Below are positions 43,702 to 51,610 of a stretch of 64,000 nucleotides of DNA, piece after piece. Origin of the DNA: a virus; IMG/VR virus record IMGVR_UViG_3300018018_000001, positions 62,001 to 126,000 of that record. The stretch is one strand, 5' to 3'. Below the pieces are notes generated by a model. That model was given only the letters and a program-made list of their open reading frames with translations. It ran no database searches and was not told the origin of the DNA. How positions within the stretch are numbered: the stretch's first letter is position 1; the number at the start of each line of letters is the position of its first letter. The translations under genes were made by a program, and so were the position numbers.

Positions 43702-44553
43702 TTACCTGATGTATTTATTTCCTTCTTCAATCATAAGTTTGATCTCTTCACGAATCTCCTTGATTGTAAGTTCAAGAAGTTTGTTAAATACTATGTCATT
43801 TTTGATAAGAGATCTAAATGTTCTAAAGAAATTAATTTGATCATTAGCTTGACTATGAGGATTAAATAATATTTTCCAATATCCTGGTTCTCTTGAGTTA
43901 CCAAGATGGAGGCCAGAAGTTCCTAACCATAGACCCTTTGTTATAGGGATTCCAGCTTCTTCCACCATTTTAGTAAATGCCCATAAATTAGTAAATTTCT
44001 TAGTAATGGGATTATTAAATTCCTCAGGTATTCTACCAGTTTTTCTTATTTTGTCCCTATATTTGACAAGAGTGGGCCATATAGCGTTATACCACTCTTT
44101 CCTTTTGCAGAAATGAATTCCGGTCATTTTCTCAATTCCATCTATATCAGTAAAGGTGCCATTTGAATAGAAAGTATCAAATTCATTCATTCTGGCCAAA
44201 TGACTCTCCATCAAACTTGGTTTTTGTTTCATTATGAATATATCAATATCTCCATAATAAAGATATTCAAACTGATCTGTATGGTCATTTCTTACAATCC
44301 ACCGTAATATTTTAGTAAATTCACTATATATTGGATAGTCTTGAAATTCTATCTCTATCTTGTAGTTTTTATTATCAACAAGAGGGAGCATTTGATCTTT
44401 AACTACTCCACATAATGGTTGCCTTATGGCTATGTAGGTATTGATATTTGGATAAGCCTTACCAAGAAAATATAAGAAAAATGGTATATAATGCTCATAC
44501 CTTTCTGTAACTACATAGTAGATAAGACATAGTTTACTTTCATCTTCTTTCAC
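43702..44553 (-). CDS. Glycosyltransferase-like protein (GT-A fold), 283 aa
   Basis: The fold is suggested by CLIYYVVTERYEHYIPF at the start and the acidic stretch YLYYGDIDIFIM, which could be the metal-binding D-x-D. The rest (LWLGTSGLHLGNSREPGYW) resembles family 6 or related GT-A glycosyltransferases. Substrate unknown. Four-base overlap with the next gene. Part of the cluster. Confidence 0.65.
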   Translation of the reverse strand: MKEDESKLCLIYYVVTERYEHYIPFFLYFLGKAYPNINTYIAIRQPLCGVVKDQMLPLVDNKNYKIEIEFQDYPIYSEFTKILRWIVRNDHTDQFEYLYYGDIDIFIMKQKPSLMESHLARMNEFDTFYSNGTFTDIDGIEKMTGIHFCKRKEWYNAIWPTLVKYRDKIRKTGRIPEEFNNPITKKFTNLWAFTKMVEEAGIPITKGLWLGTSGLHLGNSREPGYWKILFNPHSQANDQINFFRTFRSLIKNDIVFNKLLELTIKEIREEIKLMIEEGNKYIR

Positions 44554-45101
44554 TTTTCTTTTTCCTTATAAATGAAAGTCATGGGAATCCATGAATTTGG
44601 GAATTCTTTAATCTTATCCCATCCATTGTCACAGATAATTTGATGACACCTAGGATTATTATAAATAATAAATCTTTCCTTTTTTAATCCCTTCTGTTGA
44701 TTTATTTTATGCATTACTCCTGTTACAATTTGACAGGGGAAGGGATTATACATATAAAAATAATTATATTCAGAATAATTAGGAAAGGTAATAGCATTCT
44801 GGTTATAGATTATGCACCTATTATCCCTTAAAATCCTAAAATTGTTTTCTGCTCTCTTTGCAATACATTCAGAGATTTCTATTCCTGCAATTTTCTTGAA
44901 AGAAAATCTAAGCATTATTGACATTGCACTTCCTAAGCCACATCCTATGTCAATGATGGTATCTTCCTTTGTAATTTTTAAATCCATTAGTACGTTAGCC
45001 AGGAATTCATTGCCGGACGGTGAAGAGCGATTTACAAGATTTGGATCTAATCCCACCTCTTGTGGCTCTATTACTGATTCAAAATCTACTTTTCTATTCA
45101 T
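44550..45101 (-). CDS. SAM-dependent methyltransferase, 183 aa
   Basis: Motif I is TIIDIGCGLGSAMSIML, followed by KIAGIEISECIAKRAE, a normal class I pattern. The C-terminal part has YFYMYNPFPCQIV and FIIYNNPRCH. It overlaps the neighbouring genes by four and eight bases. Probably acts on a glycan or nucleotide sugar. Confidence 0.75.
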   Translation of the reverse strand: MNRKVDFESVIEPQEVGLDPNLVNRSSPSGNEFLANVLMDLKITKEDTIIDIGCGLGSAMSIMLRFSFKKIAGIEISECIAKRAENNFRILRDNRCIIYNQNAITFPNYSEYNYFYMYNPFPCQIVTGVMHKINQQKGLKKERFIIYNNPRCHQIICDNGWDKIKEFPNSWIPMTFIYKEKEK

Positions 45102-45876
45102 GTTTCAATATCATTTCTTTAGAAACTATTTTAGAATCTAAAAATAATTGATCCTTATAAATTCCATATGTTCCACTGATACTGGAATCTATAGATTTTT
45201 TCCCATTTAAACAGCAATATTTAATCCAAAGAGTTAACATATAGAGTCCTATCCGATCTTTGTTAATAACGGAAGCTAAACCCCATAAGGATTGACTAAT
45301 ACCATCATCTATCATTGAACCAATTCCAATAACATTCCCATCTACGGTTAAAGTCATCATTTTGAACCATTGTGGGGGAATTTTAGAATATGGTTGGCGA
45401 ATACCATTTATGAATTCATTTCCGTTTGAATGAGACTGTCTACGTAGTTTATCATAAATTTCCTTAAAAATAAAATCGTTAAAAATAGTTATGGATAAGC
45501 AACCATGAAGTTTCTCATCCTTTTTCTTAAAAGTTTGCCTTGTGGGAAAATGTTTATTTGGTTTTTTACTAAGAATACTCCTTCGATCTAAGAAATCCTC
45601 AAATGTTGTTAGTCTACAAAACCAAAATGGATTTTGTCCAACCTTTCTATCAGGTAATTCTATACTACTATCATTTGTAAAAATAGGTAGTGGAGACCAT
45701 TGATGAATTAGGTTAGGGGCATACAAATAAACTTTTTTGTCAATTTCTTCAAGAATCATATGGCTATAAAAATATTCTATGTTAAACGAATAGTGCCATA
45801 AGTTACAGACTGGAAAAAGTTTTTTCTGTTCTATTATTTTTTTGGATTCAGCAATAGAGACAAGTGTTTCAAGCAT
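45094..45876 (-). CDS. Possible acyltransferase (GNAT/FemAB-like), 260 aa
   Basis: The C-terminal half has VIGIGSMIDDGISQSLWGLA and a following helix that resemble the acetyl-CoA-binding segment of GNAT or FemAB-type acyltransferases. The N-terminal half is not recognised. It could acylate an amino sugar. It overlaps both neighbouring genes, so it is translationally coupled. Confidence 0.5.
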   Translation of the reverse strand: MLETLVSIAESKKIIEQKKLFPVCNLWHYSFNIEYFYSHMILEEIDKKVYLYAPNLIHQWSPLPIFTNDSSIELPDRKVGQNPFWFCRLTTFEDFLDRRSILSKKPNKHFPTRQTFKKKDEKLHGCLSITIFNDFIFKEIYDKLRRQSHSNGNEFINGIRQPYSKIPPQWFKMMTLTVDGNVIGIGSMIDDGISQSLWGLASVINKDRIGLYMLTLWIKYCCLNGKKSIDSSISGTYGIYKDQLFLDSKIVSKEMILKHE

Positions 45877-46385
45877 TTTTCTAAATCCTCTCTTTTATAC
45901 CATTTATCAAATCTCCAGCTATGAAGGTATGCTATTTCATCCCTTAATGTATCATTTCCCATCATAACTATCTCAAGATTAGTCGTTTCCCCTGAAATTT
46001 TTAGTCCCTCAATAGTTTCAGGATAATTGCCTTCATTGAATGGGATAACGAAATAATCTGGTCTTAGACCCCAATAGCTTAGAAGTTCTTTCCCTCTTGT
46101 TATCTCTTCTTTTGAAGGAACATGGGTATGGTACAATCCATGTAAGCCTATAATGTCAGCCCTGGTTGTGAGGTAATCATAAACTCTTTCATTGTCTCTA
46201 AAGACATGAATACCAGAAATTCTTTTGATTTCATCATTATCCATTTTTACGTTTATCGGAATGACAGATCCTATTGGGGTAATTGCTTGGATAATTTTGA
46301 ATCCGTACCCATCGCAAAGTTCACAAAACCATTTGATATTATCTAAATTAGCATCGTAGGCTACATCGTCATTTCTTATGAGCAT
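45834..46385 (-). CDS. Polysaccharide deacetylase-like protein, 183 aa
   Basis: Starts MLIRNDDVAYD, where the D-D is the typical metal-binding pair of NodB-type deacetylases, then IIGLHGLYHTHVPSKEEI with the H-x3-H ligand pattern. It could remove acetyl from a sugar amine, fitting with the following acyltransferase-like gene. It overlaps both neighbours. Confidence 0.75.
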   Translation of the reverse strand: MLIRNDDVAYDANLDNIKWFCELCDGYGFKIIQAITPIGSVIPINVKMDNDEIKRISGIHVFRDNERVYDYLTTRADIIGLHGLYHTHVPSKEEITRGKELLSYWGLRPDYFVIPFNEGNYPETIEGLKISGETTNLEIVMMGNDTLRDEIAYLHSWRFDKWYKREDLEKCLKHLSLLLNPKK

Positions 46386-46843
46386 ATCACTCTCCAGTCT
46401 CTTTCAGGGACATGACTTACATGTTCTTTAGTGAAGTTAAGATTCTTGAATCCACAGACTAACAACAAGTTTTTAAGTTCTTCTTTTTCATAAACATAAT
46501 GATGGGTTACACAATGGGGTATTGCCTTGTCCTGATTTCCATATATTCCCCACATCCCATAAATATTTCCCTTAAGGTATAAGTTTATTGCAGCCGTTAA
46601 TTCTGTAAATTCTATAATCAGTTTTCCTCCCGGCATTAGAGCCCTTCTCCAATCTTTAAGGATAGCAGGAAATTCCCATTTGTAAAAAGATTCAATGACA
46701 TGAATGGCTACTATTTCTTCAACTGATCCATCTGGGTAAGGTAAGGTATTATATAAATCAAACTTAACATCAGCACCCTCACAAAGATCCAAGTTTAAAA
46801 ATCCAGAAATTTTTAAGCTTCCTCCACCCAAATTCAGTTTCAT
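46376..46843 (-). CDS. SAM-dependent methyltransferase, 155 aa
   Basis: Motif I is reduced to LNLGGGSLKISGFLNLD, followed by IVAIHVIESFYKWEF and ALMPGGKLIIEFTE. It is of the same general type as the 41051 gene. It overlaps the deacetylase gene by ten bases. Substrate unknown. Confidence 0.75.
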   Translation of the reverse strand: MKLNLGGGSLKISGFLNLDLCEGADVKFDLYNTLPYPDGSVEEIVAIHVIESFYKWEFPAILKDWRRALMPGGKLIIEFTELTAAINLYLKGNIYGMWGIYGNQDKAIPHCVTHHYVYEKEELKNLLLVCGFKNLNFTKEHVSHVPERDWRVICS

Positions 46844-46844
46844 G

Positions 46845-48233
46845 CTATTTCCTTTCCGCTTTGGCTATCAAGACTTTATAATTTTCATCGTTAGTATGTT
46901 CCCATTTGGTAATGTTGCAATTCTTGGATAACAATTTCTCTATTTCTTTTTCCTGAATTTGGAAATCATGGCCTAAATTTAACTGTTCTATAGTCCTTAA
47001 GTGAACCCAGATACATAATGATCCCCCAGGCTTGAGCATGGATACCATGTTATTTACCGCTTTCTCTACAAGATTCACGTTAAATTGAGTGCTATGATCT
47101 AATGCATTTATTGAAAAAATATAATCGCATGGTGGGACCGAATCAAGAGGTACATCCTCTATGGACATGGGTATTTTTTGTACTTCTTTTTTAAGTTTCA
47201 ATAAATTGTCTTTTTCATAATAGTCAAACATTGGATCTACTGCAATGGATTCTAGGAAAGAAGAGTTTAGGCAAGTTATTCCCCCAAATGGACCTGATCC
47301 GGCATCTAATATTACTTTTCCACTTAAATCTTCAGGAGTAAGTCCAAAACTGTTTAATAATTTAGTGTAGAGTTTAATGGGATCTAAGTATTGACCTGTT
47401 TTTAGCCAGTAATACATTTCATATCTTGTTTTGTCATTTATTATTTCACTCATCATATCCTCATACAGTTTTTTGAATTGTAAACAGACGTTCTTCCAGG
47501 AATACTCTTTTACTTGAGGGTATGTATAAAATTTTCCAATTCCTTTCTTAATCCCCTCTAAGGATCTCTCACATTTATGAATATTGTGTAAACTTGGGAC
47601 TCCAACATCAGTAGTAAGAACTGGCTTATTCATAGCTAAACATTCCATTACTGGATTGGCAAATCCTTCCTGATATGAAGCGCATACATACAAATCTATT
47701 GATTTATAATAATCAGGCATTTTATCAGGGGGTATGCCCCATGCTGGCTTGAATCTAGCTCCTAACTCATCACAAGCCTTTTTTATCAGATTGAAACCTT
47801 TATAATCGTCTTGAACCCCTGCAAAGCCCACAGTAAATTCATGTTGGGGGATATATTGGTCAAAAATACCATCAGGAATGTAAACGGAATTGGGAATCTT
47901 GGCAAGAAGTTCAGGATGAAGCACGTGAACCCTCTTAACCCTTGTTGACCATACAGGAAATAACTCTGGTGGGTATCGGAATGACCTGATTGACATTAAT
48001 GTTTTGTATCCTAATTCCTTTAAACCCTCTGGAAAAAAGACAACACCCCAATTCTGAAAATGAATTAAATCATGTTGAAATCCCAAGTCCAGAAATTCCT
48101 CTTTACTAATACTTAGAGGGGTATTATGAAGATAGCATTTTTTTGTAAACTCAAATGGAATGCCTTCAATCATTCTATCAGTTATCCTGCCTATAATCCA
48201 ACCGGGTTCATCAGCAAGAATGAGTATCTTCAT
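46845..48233 (-). CDS. Glycosyltransferase fused to a methyltransferase, 462 aa
   Basis: Residues 1 to about 265 are a GT4-type glycosyltransferase: MKILILADEPGWIIGR, FTVGFAGVQDDYKGF, and YQEGFANPVMECLAMNKPVL. From about residue 300 there is a class I methyltransferase (KVILDAGSGPFGGITCL, then IFSINALDHSTQFN and LKPGGSLCIWVH). The glycosyltransferase half is a close paralogue of the next gene. A single polypeptide could glycosylate and then methylate. Confidence 0.83.
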   Translation of the reverse strand: MKILILADEPGWIIGRITDRMIEGIPFEFTKKCYLHNTPLSISKEEFLDLGFQHDLIHFQNWGVVFFPEGLKELGYKTLMSIRSFRYPPELFPVWSTRVKRVHVLHPELLAKIPNSVYIPDGIFDQYIPQHEFTVGFAGVQDDYKGFNLIKKACDELGARFKPAWGIPPDKMPDYYKSIDLYVCASYQEGFANPVMECLAMNKPVLTTDVGVPSLHNIHKCERSLEGIKKGIGKFYTYPQVKEYSWKNVCLQFKKLYEDMMSEIINDKTRYEMYYWLKTGQYLDPIKLYTKLLNSFGLTPEDLSGKVILDAGSGPFGGITCLNSSFLESIAVDPMFDYYEKDNLLKLKKEVQKIPMSIEDVPLDSVPPCDYIFSINALDHSTQFNVNLVEKAVNNMVSMLKPGGSLCIWVHLRTIEQLNLGHDFQIQEKEIEKLLSKNCNITKWEHTNDENYKVLIAKAERK

Positions 48234-49030
48234 TTTGTTCCTTTTACTAACTCTTCATATAATTTTTTGAATTGCAAGCAAATATTTTCCCAAGTATATC
48301 CCCTAACCTGAGGATATGTACAGAATTTTTCAATTCCATTTTTAATTGACTCTATAGATCTCTCACAAGTATGAACATTAAGGAGTCTAGGTATGCCAAC
48401 ATTAGTGGTTAAAACAGGTTTGTTCATGGATAAACATTCCATCACAGGGGTTGACATTCCCTCCGCTATTGAGGCACAGACATAAAGATCTATTGAGTTA
48501 TAGTAAGCTAACATATCCTTGGGTTGAATACCCCAAGCTGGTTTGAATTTTACCCCTAATTCGATACAAGCTTGCTTTATTAAAGGGAACCCTTTATAAT
48601 CTCCCTGGACCCCTGCAAAGCCCACAGTAAATTCATGGTCTGGTCTGAACTGTTCAGAAATACCGTTTGGAATGTAAACAGAATTAGGAATTAGTTTAAT
48701 AAGATCCGGGTGAATTACATGGATTTTCTTAACAATTATTGACCATTTGGGAAACATATCTTGTGGATATCTGAATGATCTTACTGATAGTAATGTTTTA
48801 TGTCCTAATTTTTTTAAACCTTCTTCATGATAAAAAACGCCCCAATTTTGGAAATGGATTAGATCATTCTGTGATCCCAAATCCATGAATTCTTCATGGC
48901 TAATACTGTAGCAAGAATTTCCAAGATGGTATCTTTTTGTAAATTCAAATGATGGGATACCAGCAATTATTTTGTCGGTTACTCTATTTATAATCCAATT
49001 GGGTTCATCGGCAAGGATAAATATTTTCAT
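48230..49030 (-). CDS. Glycosyltransferase (GT4-like), 266 aa
   Basis: Very close to the N-terminal part of the 46845 protein: MKIFILADEPNWIINR, FTVGFAGVQGDYKGF, then IAEGMSTPVMECLSMNKPVL. It ends where the other protein's methyltransferase half begins. A recent tandem duplication. It starts at 49030, overlapping the next gene by one base, and heads the glycan cluster. Confidence 0.83.
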   Translation of the reverse strand: MKIFILADEPNWIINRVTDKIIAGIPSFEFTKRYHLGNSCYSISHEEFMDLGSQNDLIHFQNWGVFYHEEGLKKLGHKTLLSVRSFRYPQDMFPKWSIIVKKIHVIHPDLIKLIPNSVYIPNGISEQFRPDHEFTVGFAGVQGDYKGFPLIKQACIELGVKFKPAWGIQPKDMLAYYNSIDLYVCASIAEGMSTPVMECLSMNKPVLTTNVGIPRLLNVHTCERSIESIKNGIEKFCTYPQVRGYTWENICLQFKKLYEELVKGTK

Positions 49031-49290
49031 TATATTATTTCTCTCATTTTAAAAATTTGTTCACGTATAAATTTATCAAGAGTTTCATTAATTTCTATTA
49101 AATCTCCTATACTAAAGTATCCAAGATTTATGGTATGCCTCTTAGGATGTTCGGGGGTTGGTTCCACTGGCCCTGTCATTTCAACAACTTGTAAATCATG
49201 AATATCTGGTAGAATATGTTCTGATTCAAGAGTTATTGAAAGAAGGTCAGGGGTCAACTCATTAATCCAAGCCCGTTTTAGATTGTCCAT
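49030..49290 (-). CDS. Hypothetical protein, 86 aa
   Basis: A small soluble protein with a Pro-rich centre (GPVEPTPEHPKRHT). I do not recognise it. Shares one base with the glycosyltransferase gene, so it is in the same operon. Confidence 0.65.
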   Translation of the reverse strand: MDNLKRAWINELTPDLLSITLESEHILPDIHDLQVVEMTGPVEPTPEHPKRHTINLGYFSIGDLIEINETLDKFIREQIFKMREII

Positions 49291-49291
49291 A

Positions 49292-49573
49292 CTATTCCTC
49301 TTTTAATGATTCTAATCTAACATAAGGATGTTCATTTCCTTTCTCCATAGAGTCACAATTTGCTTCAGGTGTTACAATTGGTGGGCAGAAGGTTTCTATC
49401 CGTTTGCTGTCGTTCTTTATTCTTTCCCAAGTGGATGAAATTTCTTCCAATATACCTTTCCCTATCTTTACATTTGGATTACTAAAATTATTATCTTCAA
49501 TTAGAATCTTTTTTACTTTAGCCATCAATTGATTCATATATCCAAATCTTTTTTCTAATTTATGTTTACTCAT
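49292..49573 (-). CDS. Hypothetical basic protein, 93 aa
   Basis: ATG 49573 (MSKHKLEKRFGY) is directly after the stop of the HNH gene (49575-49577); an earlier start at 49615 would overlap that gene. The C-terminal part is acidic and Pro/Cys-containing. I do not recognise it. Confidence 0.65.
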   Translation of the reverse strand: MSKHKLEKRFGYMNQLMAKVKKILIEDNNFSNPNVKIGKGILEEISSTWERIKNDSKRIETFCPPIVTPEANCDSMEKGNEHPYVRLESLKEE

Positions 49574-49574
49574 T

Positions 49575-50138
49575 TTATTCTTCTTTTTCCTCCTTATTCT
49601 TTTTTTCTCCATCATGTAATTCTCTATGACAGTTAGAACAAAGAGGAGTAGTCTTTTTTAATTCTTCAATTCTTTCCGGTGTTATTATTGTATTCAATAA
49701 GTTACCAATATTAAACTTTTTTTCTTTTGGATCAGAATGATGAAAGTCAATAGCAGCAAAACATCTGTTATATCTACATTTAGAACATTTATCCATTCCC
49801 AATTCATGAATTAAAATCATCCATTTTTCTCTTTTAATTTTTTCTCTTAATTTTAATTCTTTTCTATGATTTTGATAATAACTTTTCATATAAGTCTTAT
49901 CCTTAGGGTGTAATTTTTCATATTTTTTATTACATTCTCTTATTTCTTTTTTGTGCTCTTTACGATATTTTTCTATGTAAATTTTCTCTTCCCTTGAATT
50001 CAATTTATGATATTTTTTATTTAAAATACTTTTTTCTTTTAAATGAAATTTACGGTATTCTTTATTGTAATCTTTAATCTTTCTTTTATTTAATTGATAA
50101 TATTTTTGATTATAGATCCTTATTTCTTCTTTAGTCAC
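49575..50138 (-). CDS. HNH homing endonuclease with helical repeats
   Basis: GTG at 50138 follows the previous stop at 50140-50142; an ATG at 50189 would overlap it. The first 110 residues are Lys/Tyr-rich helical repeats with a period of about 14-15 (YYQLNKRKIKDYNKEY types). The HNH core is DKCSKCRYNRCFAAIDFHH then TTPLCSNCHRELHDG. The repeat type is shared with four other HNH genes here. It interrupts the small-gene operon. Confidence 0.85.
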   Translation of the reverse strand: MTKEEIRIYNQKYYQLNKRKIKDYNKEYRKFHLKEKSILNKKYHKLNSREEKIYIEKYRKEHKKEIRECNKKYEKLHPKDKTYMKSYYQNHRKELKLREKIKREKWMILIHELGMDKCSKCRYNRCFAAIDFHHSDPKEKKFNIGNLLNTIITPERIEELKKTTPLCSNCHRELHDGEKKNKEEKEE

Positions 50139-50139
50139 C

Positions 50140-50544
50140 TCAGTTATTAGCCTCCCCCCACAAGTTAATTGTCTTTGTTGGTTCATCAAATATTAAATCC
50201 GCTCTATCTCTCATAACCCCTTCGCAGAATAGACATATCCTTTTCTTAACTCCACCTTTAACAAAAGTCCAGGTTGAAGGTACACCCTCTTTTTCACAAT
50301 GCCCACAAATTATAATTTCAATTTTGCTGAGGTCAGCTAATTCCACATTCATTCCCTTTTCCAAAATTAAGACAGGGATTTGAGGATACCCCGCAGCTTT
50401 CAGGAAATTTTTGAATCCTCTGGTCATGGCTTCATAGAGTTGCTTGTCAACAAATTGGTCTACTCTAACAATAAAGATTTCCCCTGGCTTTAATTCCAGT
50501 TTGGCAACATCAAAATTTCCGGTGAAATTTAGGTTAGCATCCAT
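50140..50544 (-). CDS. Hypothetical protein with two Cys pairs, 134 aa
   Basis: Contains IICGHCEKEG and RICLFCEG, which could form a zinc site. The N-terminal 80 residues are strand-rich. I do not recognise it. It overlaps its upstream neighbour by one base. Confidence 0.65.
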   Translation of the reverse strand: MDANLNFTGNFDVAKLELKPGEIFIVRVDQFVDKQLYEAMTRGFKNFLKAAGYPQIPVLILEKGMNVELADLSKIEIIICGHCEKEGVPSTWTFVKGGVKKRICLFCEGVMRDRADLIFDEPTKTINLWGEANN

Positions 50545-50873
50545 TATTTTTTCTCCTCTGGAATATTTTCAATGAAAAAGTCAATTAACCAGTCCTTGGG
50601 GTTCCCTTCTTGTTTTCCTACAACAACAGCGATAGCCCCAGATTTATCCCCATTCTCTCCAAACAGCCCATTAAGTAAGCCGATTGGACCCAAGGATGGA
50701 TTAGGATCTCCTTCATATTGGGAATATGCATGGACCTGGACCGTGGGGTGGTTGACAATTTCATCATTTATTGATGTTCTGGTTAGACAAAATTTACTTA
50801 TTCCCTTCCTATCCAGCCTGAGGATTTCATTAAGAATATCGACAGTCTCTTTCAGGGTTATAGTTTTTTTCAT
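50544..50873 (-). CDS. Hypothetical protein, 109 aa
   Basis: Helical N-terminus (LKETVDILNEILRLDRKG) and a Gly/Asn-rich centre (GLLNGLFGENGDKSG). I do not recognise it. Shares one base with the next gene. Confidence 0.65.
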   Translation of the reverse strand: MKKTITLKETVDILNEILRLDRKGISKFCLTRTSINDEIVNHPTVQVHAYSQYEGDPNPSLGPIGLLNGLFGENGDKSGAIAVVVGKQEGNPKDWLIDFFIENIPEEKK

Positions 50874-50882
50874 AGCTACCTC

Positions 50883-51203
50883 TTACTTCTGGTTGATGTA
50901 GCTATTAACAAGAAACAGGATTTCTTGATCCTCACTTCTGAAATTGGTCTTGGCCGATGCCACTATGGTTTTCATTAAATCCTCATGGCCAGTGAAGTCC
51001 AATTCTATCTTTTTGTTAACATTCTCTACTGGCTTGACTCCCTTATCCCTTGCCCTCTTGTTCTTACTTCTGGTTATAACCATCTTGGCAATCCTTTCAT
51101 TAATACAATCTTGGCAAACAAGACGGTTGGGATTAGACTTGGATGGGATAAGAAAAACATTGTGTACTTCACACTTTTTTGGATCTTCTACTTTGTCACT
51201 CAT
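50883..51203 (-). CDS. Hypothetical zinc-motif protein, 106 aa
   Basis: KKCEVHNVFLIPS and LVCQDCINER give a C-x2-H ... C-x2-C pattern near the N-terminus, followed by a basic stretch (RSKNKRARDKG). It may bind nucleic acid. I do not recognise it. Confidence 0.65.
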   Translation of the reverse strand: MSDKVEDPKKCEVHNVFLIPSKSNPNRLVCQDCINERIAKMVITRSKNKRARDKGVKPVENVNKKIELDFTGHEDLMKTIVASAKTNFRSEDQEILFLVNSYINQK

Positions 51204-51215
51204 GGTTTTCTCCTT

Positions 51216-51416
51216 TTAATATTGAGTCATTTTATCAGCAAGATATTTAGGTATTCTTACTTTGACAGGTTCAATGCTAGAAAACATACGCTGTTTTCTT
51301 GCTCTTTCCCTTGTTAGAAAAAAAGCAGGGTACATTTCATTTCCCGCTAAAAAAACCTTCTTAGCAGAAAAGGAAATATCAAATCCGACCCATCTTGTAA
51401 CCATTTTAACTCTCAT
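51216..51416 (-). CDS. Hypothetical basic protein, 66 aa
   Basis: Strongly basic with a hydrophobic N-terminal half. I do not recognise it. It overlaps the upstream gene by four bases. Confidence 0.6.
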   Translation of the reverse strand: MRVKMVTRWVGFDISFSAKKVFLAGNEMYPAFFLTRERARKQRMFSSIEPVKVRIPKYLADKMTQY

Positions 51417-51610
51417 CTTTTCCTCCCTTTCTTCTTGAAATCTAATTTGAGTTCTATATCCTCTCTCTCCAGTGATTTTAATAATTTGTCCATAAATTCA
51501 TCGGTGTTTCCGTACAGATTTCCGCTAACCCCCTTAATGGCATGGTCTGTTTTTAATTCCGAAAATAATTTATCAGAAAGGATAAGCTTAATTTCTCTCA
51601 TAATGGACAA
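51413..51610 (-). CDS. Hypothetical protein, 65 aa
   Basis: Begins MSIMREIKLILSDK and ends with a Lys/Arg tail (DFKKKGRKR). I do not recognise it. It overlaps the RNR gene by 13 bases, so it is translated from the same transcript. Confidence 0.6.
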   Translation of the reverse strand: MSIMREIKLILSDKLFSELKTDHAIKGVSGNLYGNTDEFMDKLLKSLEREDIELKLDFKKKGRKR

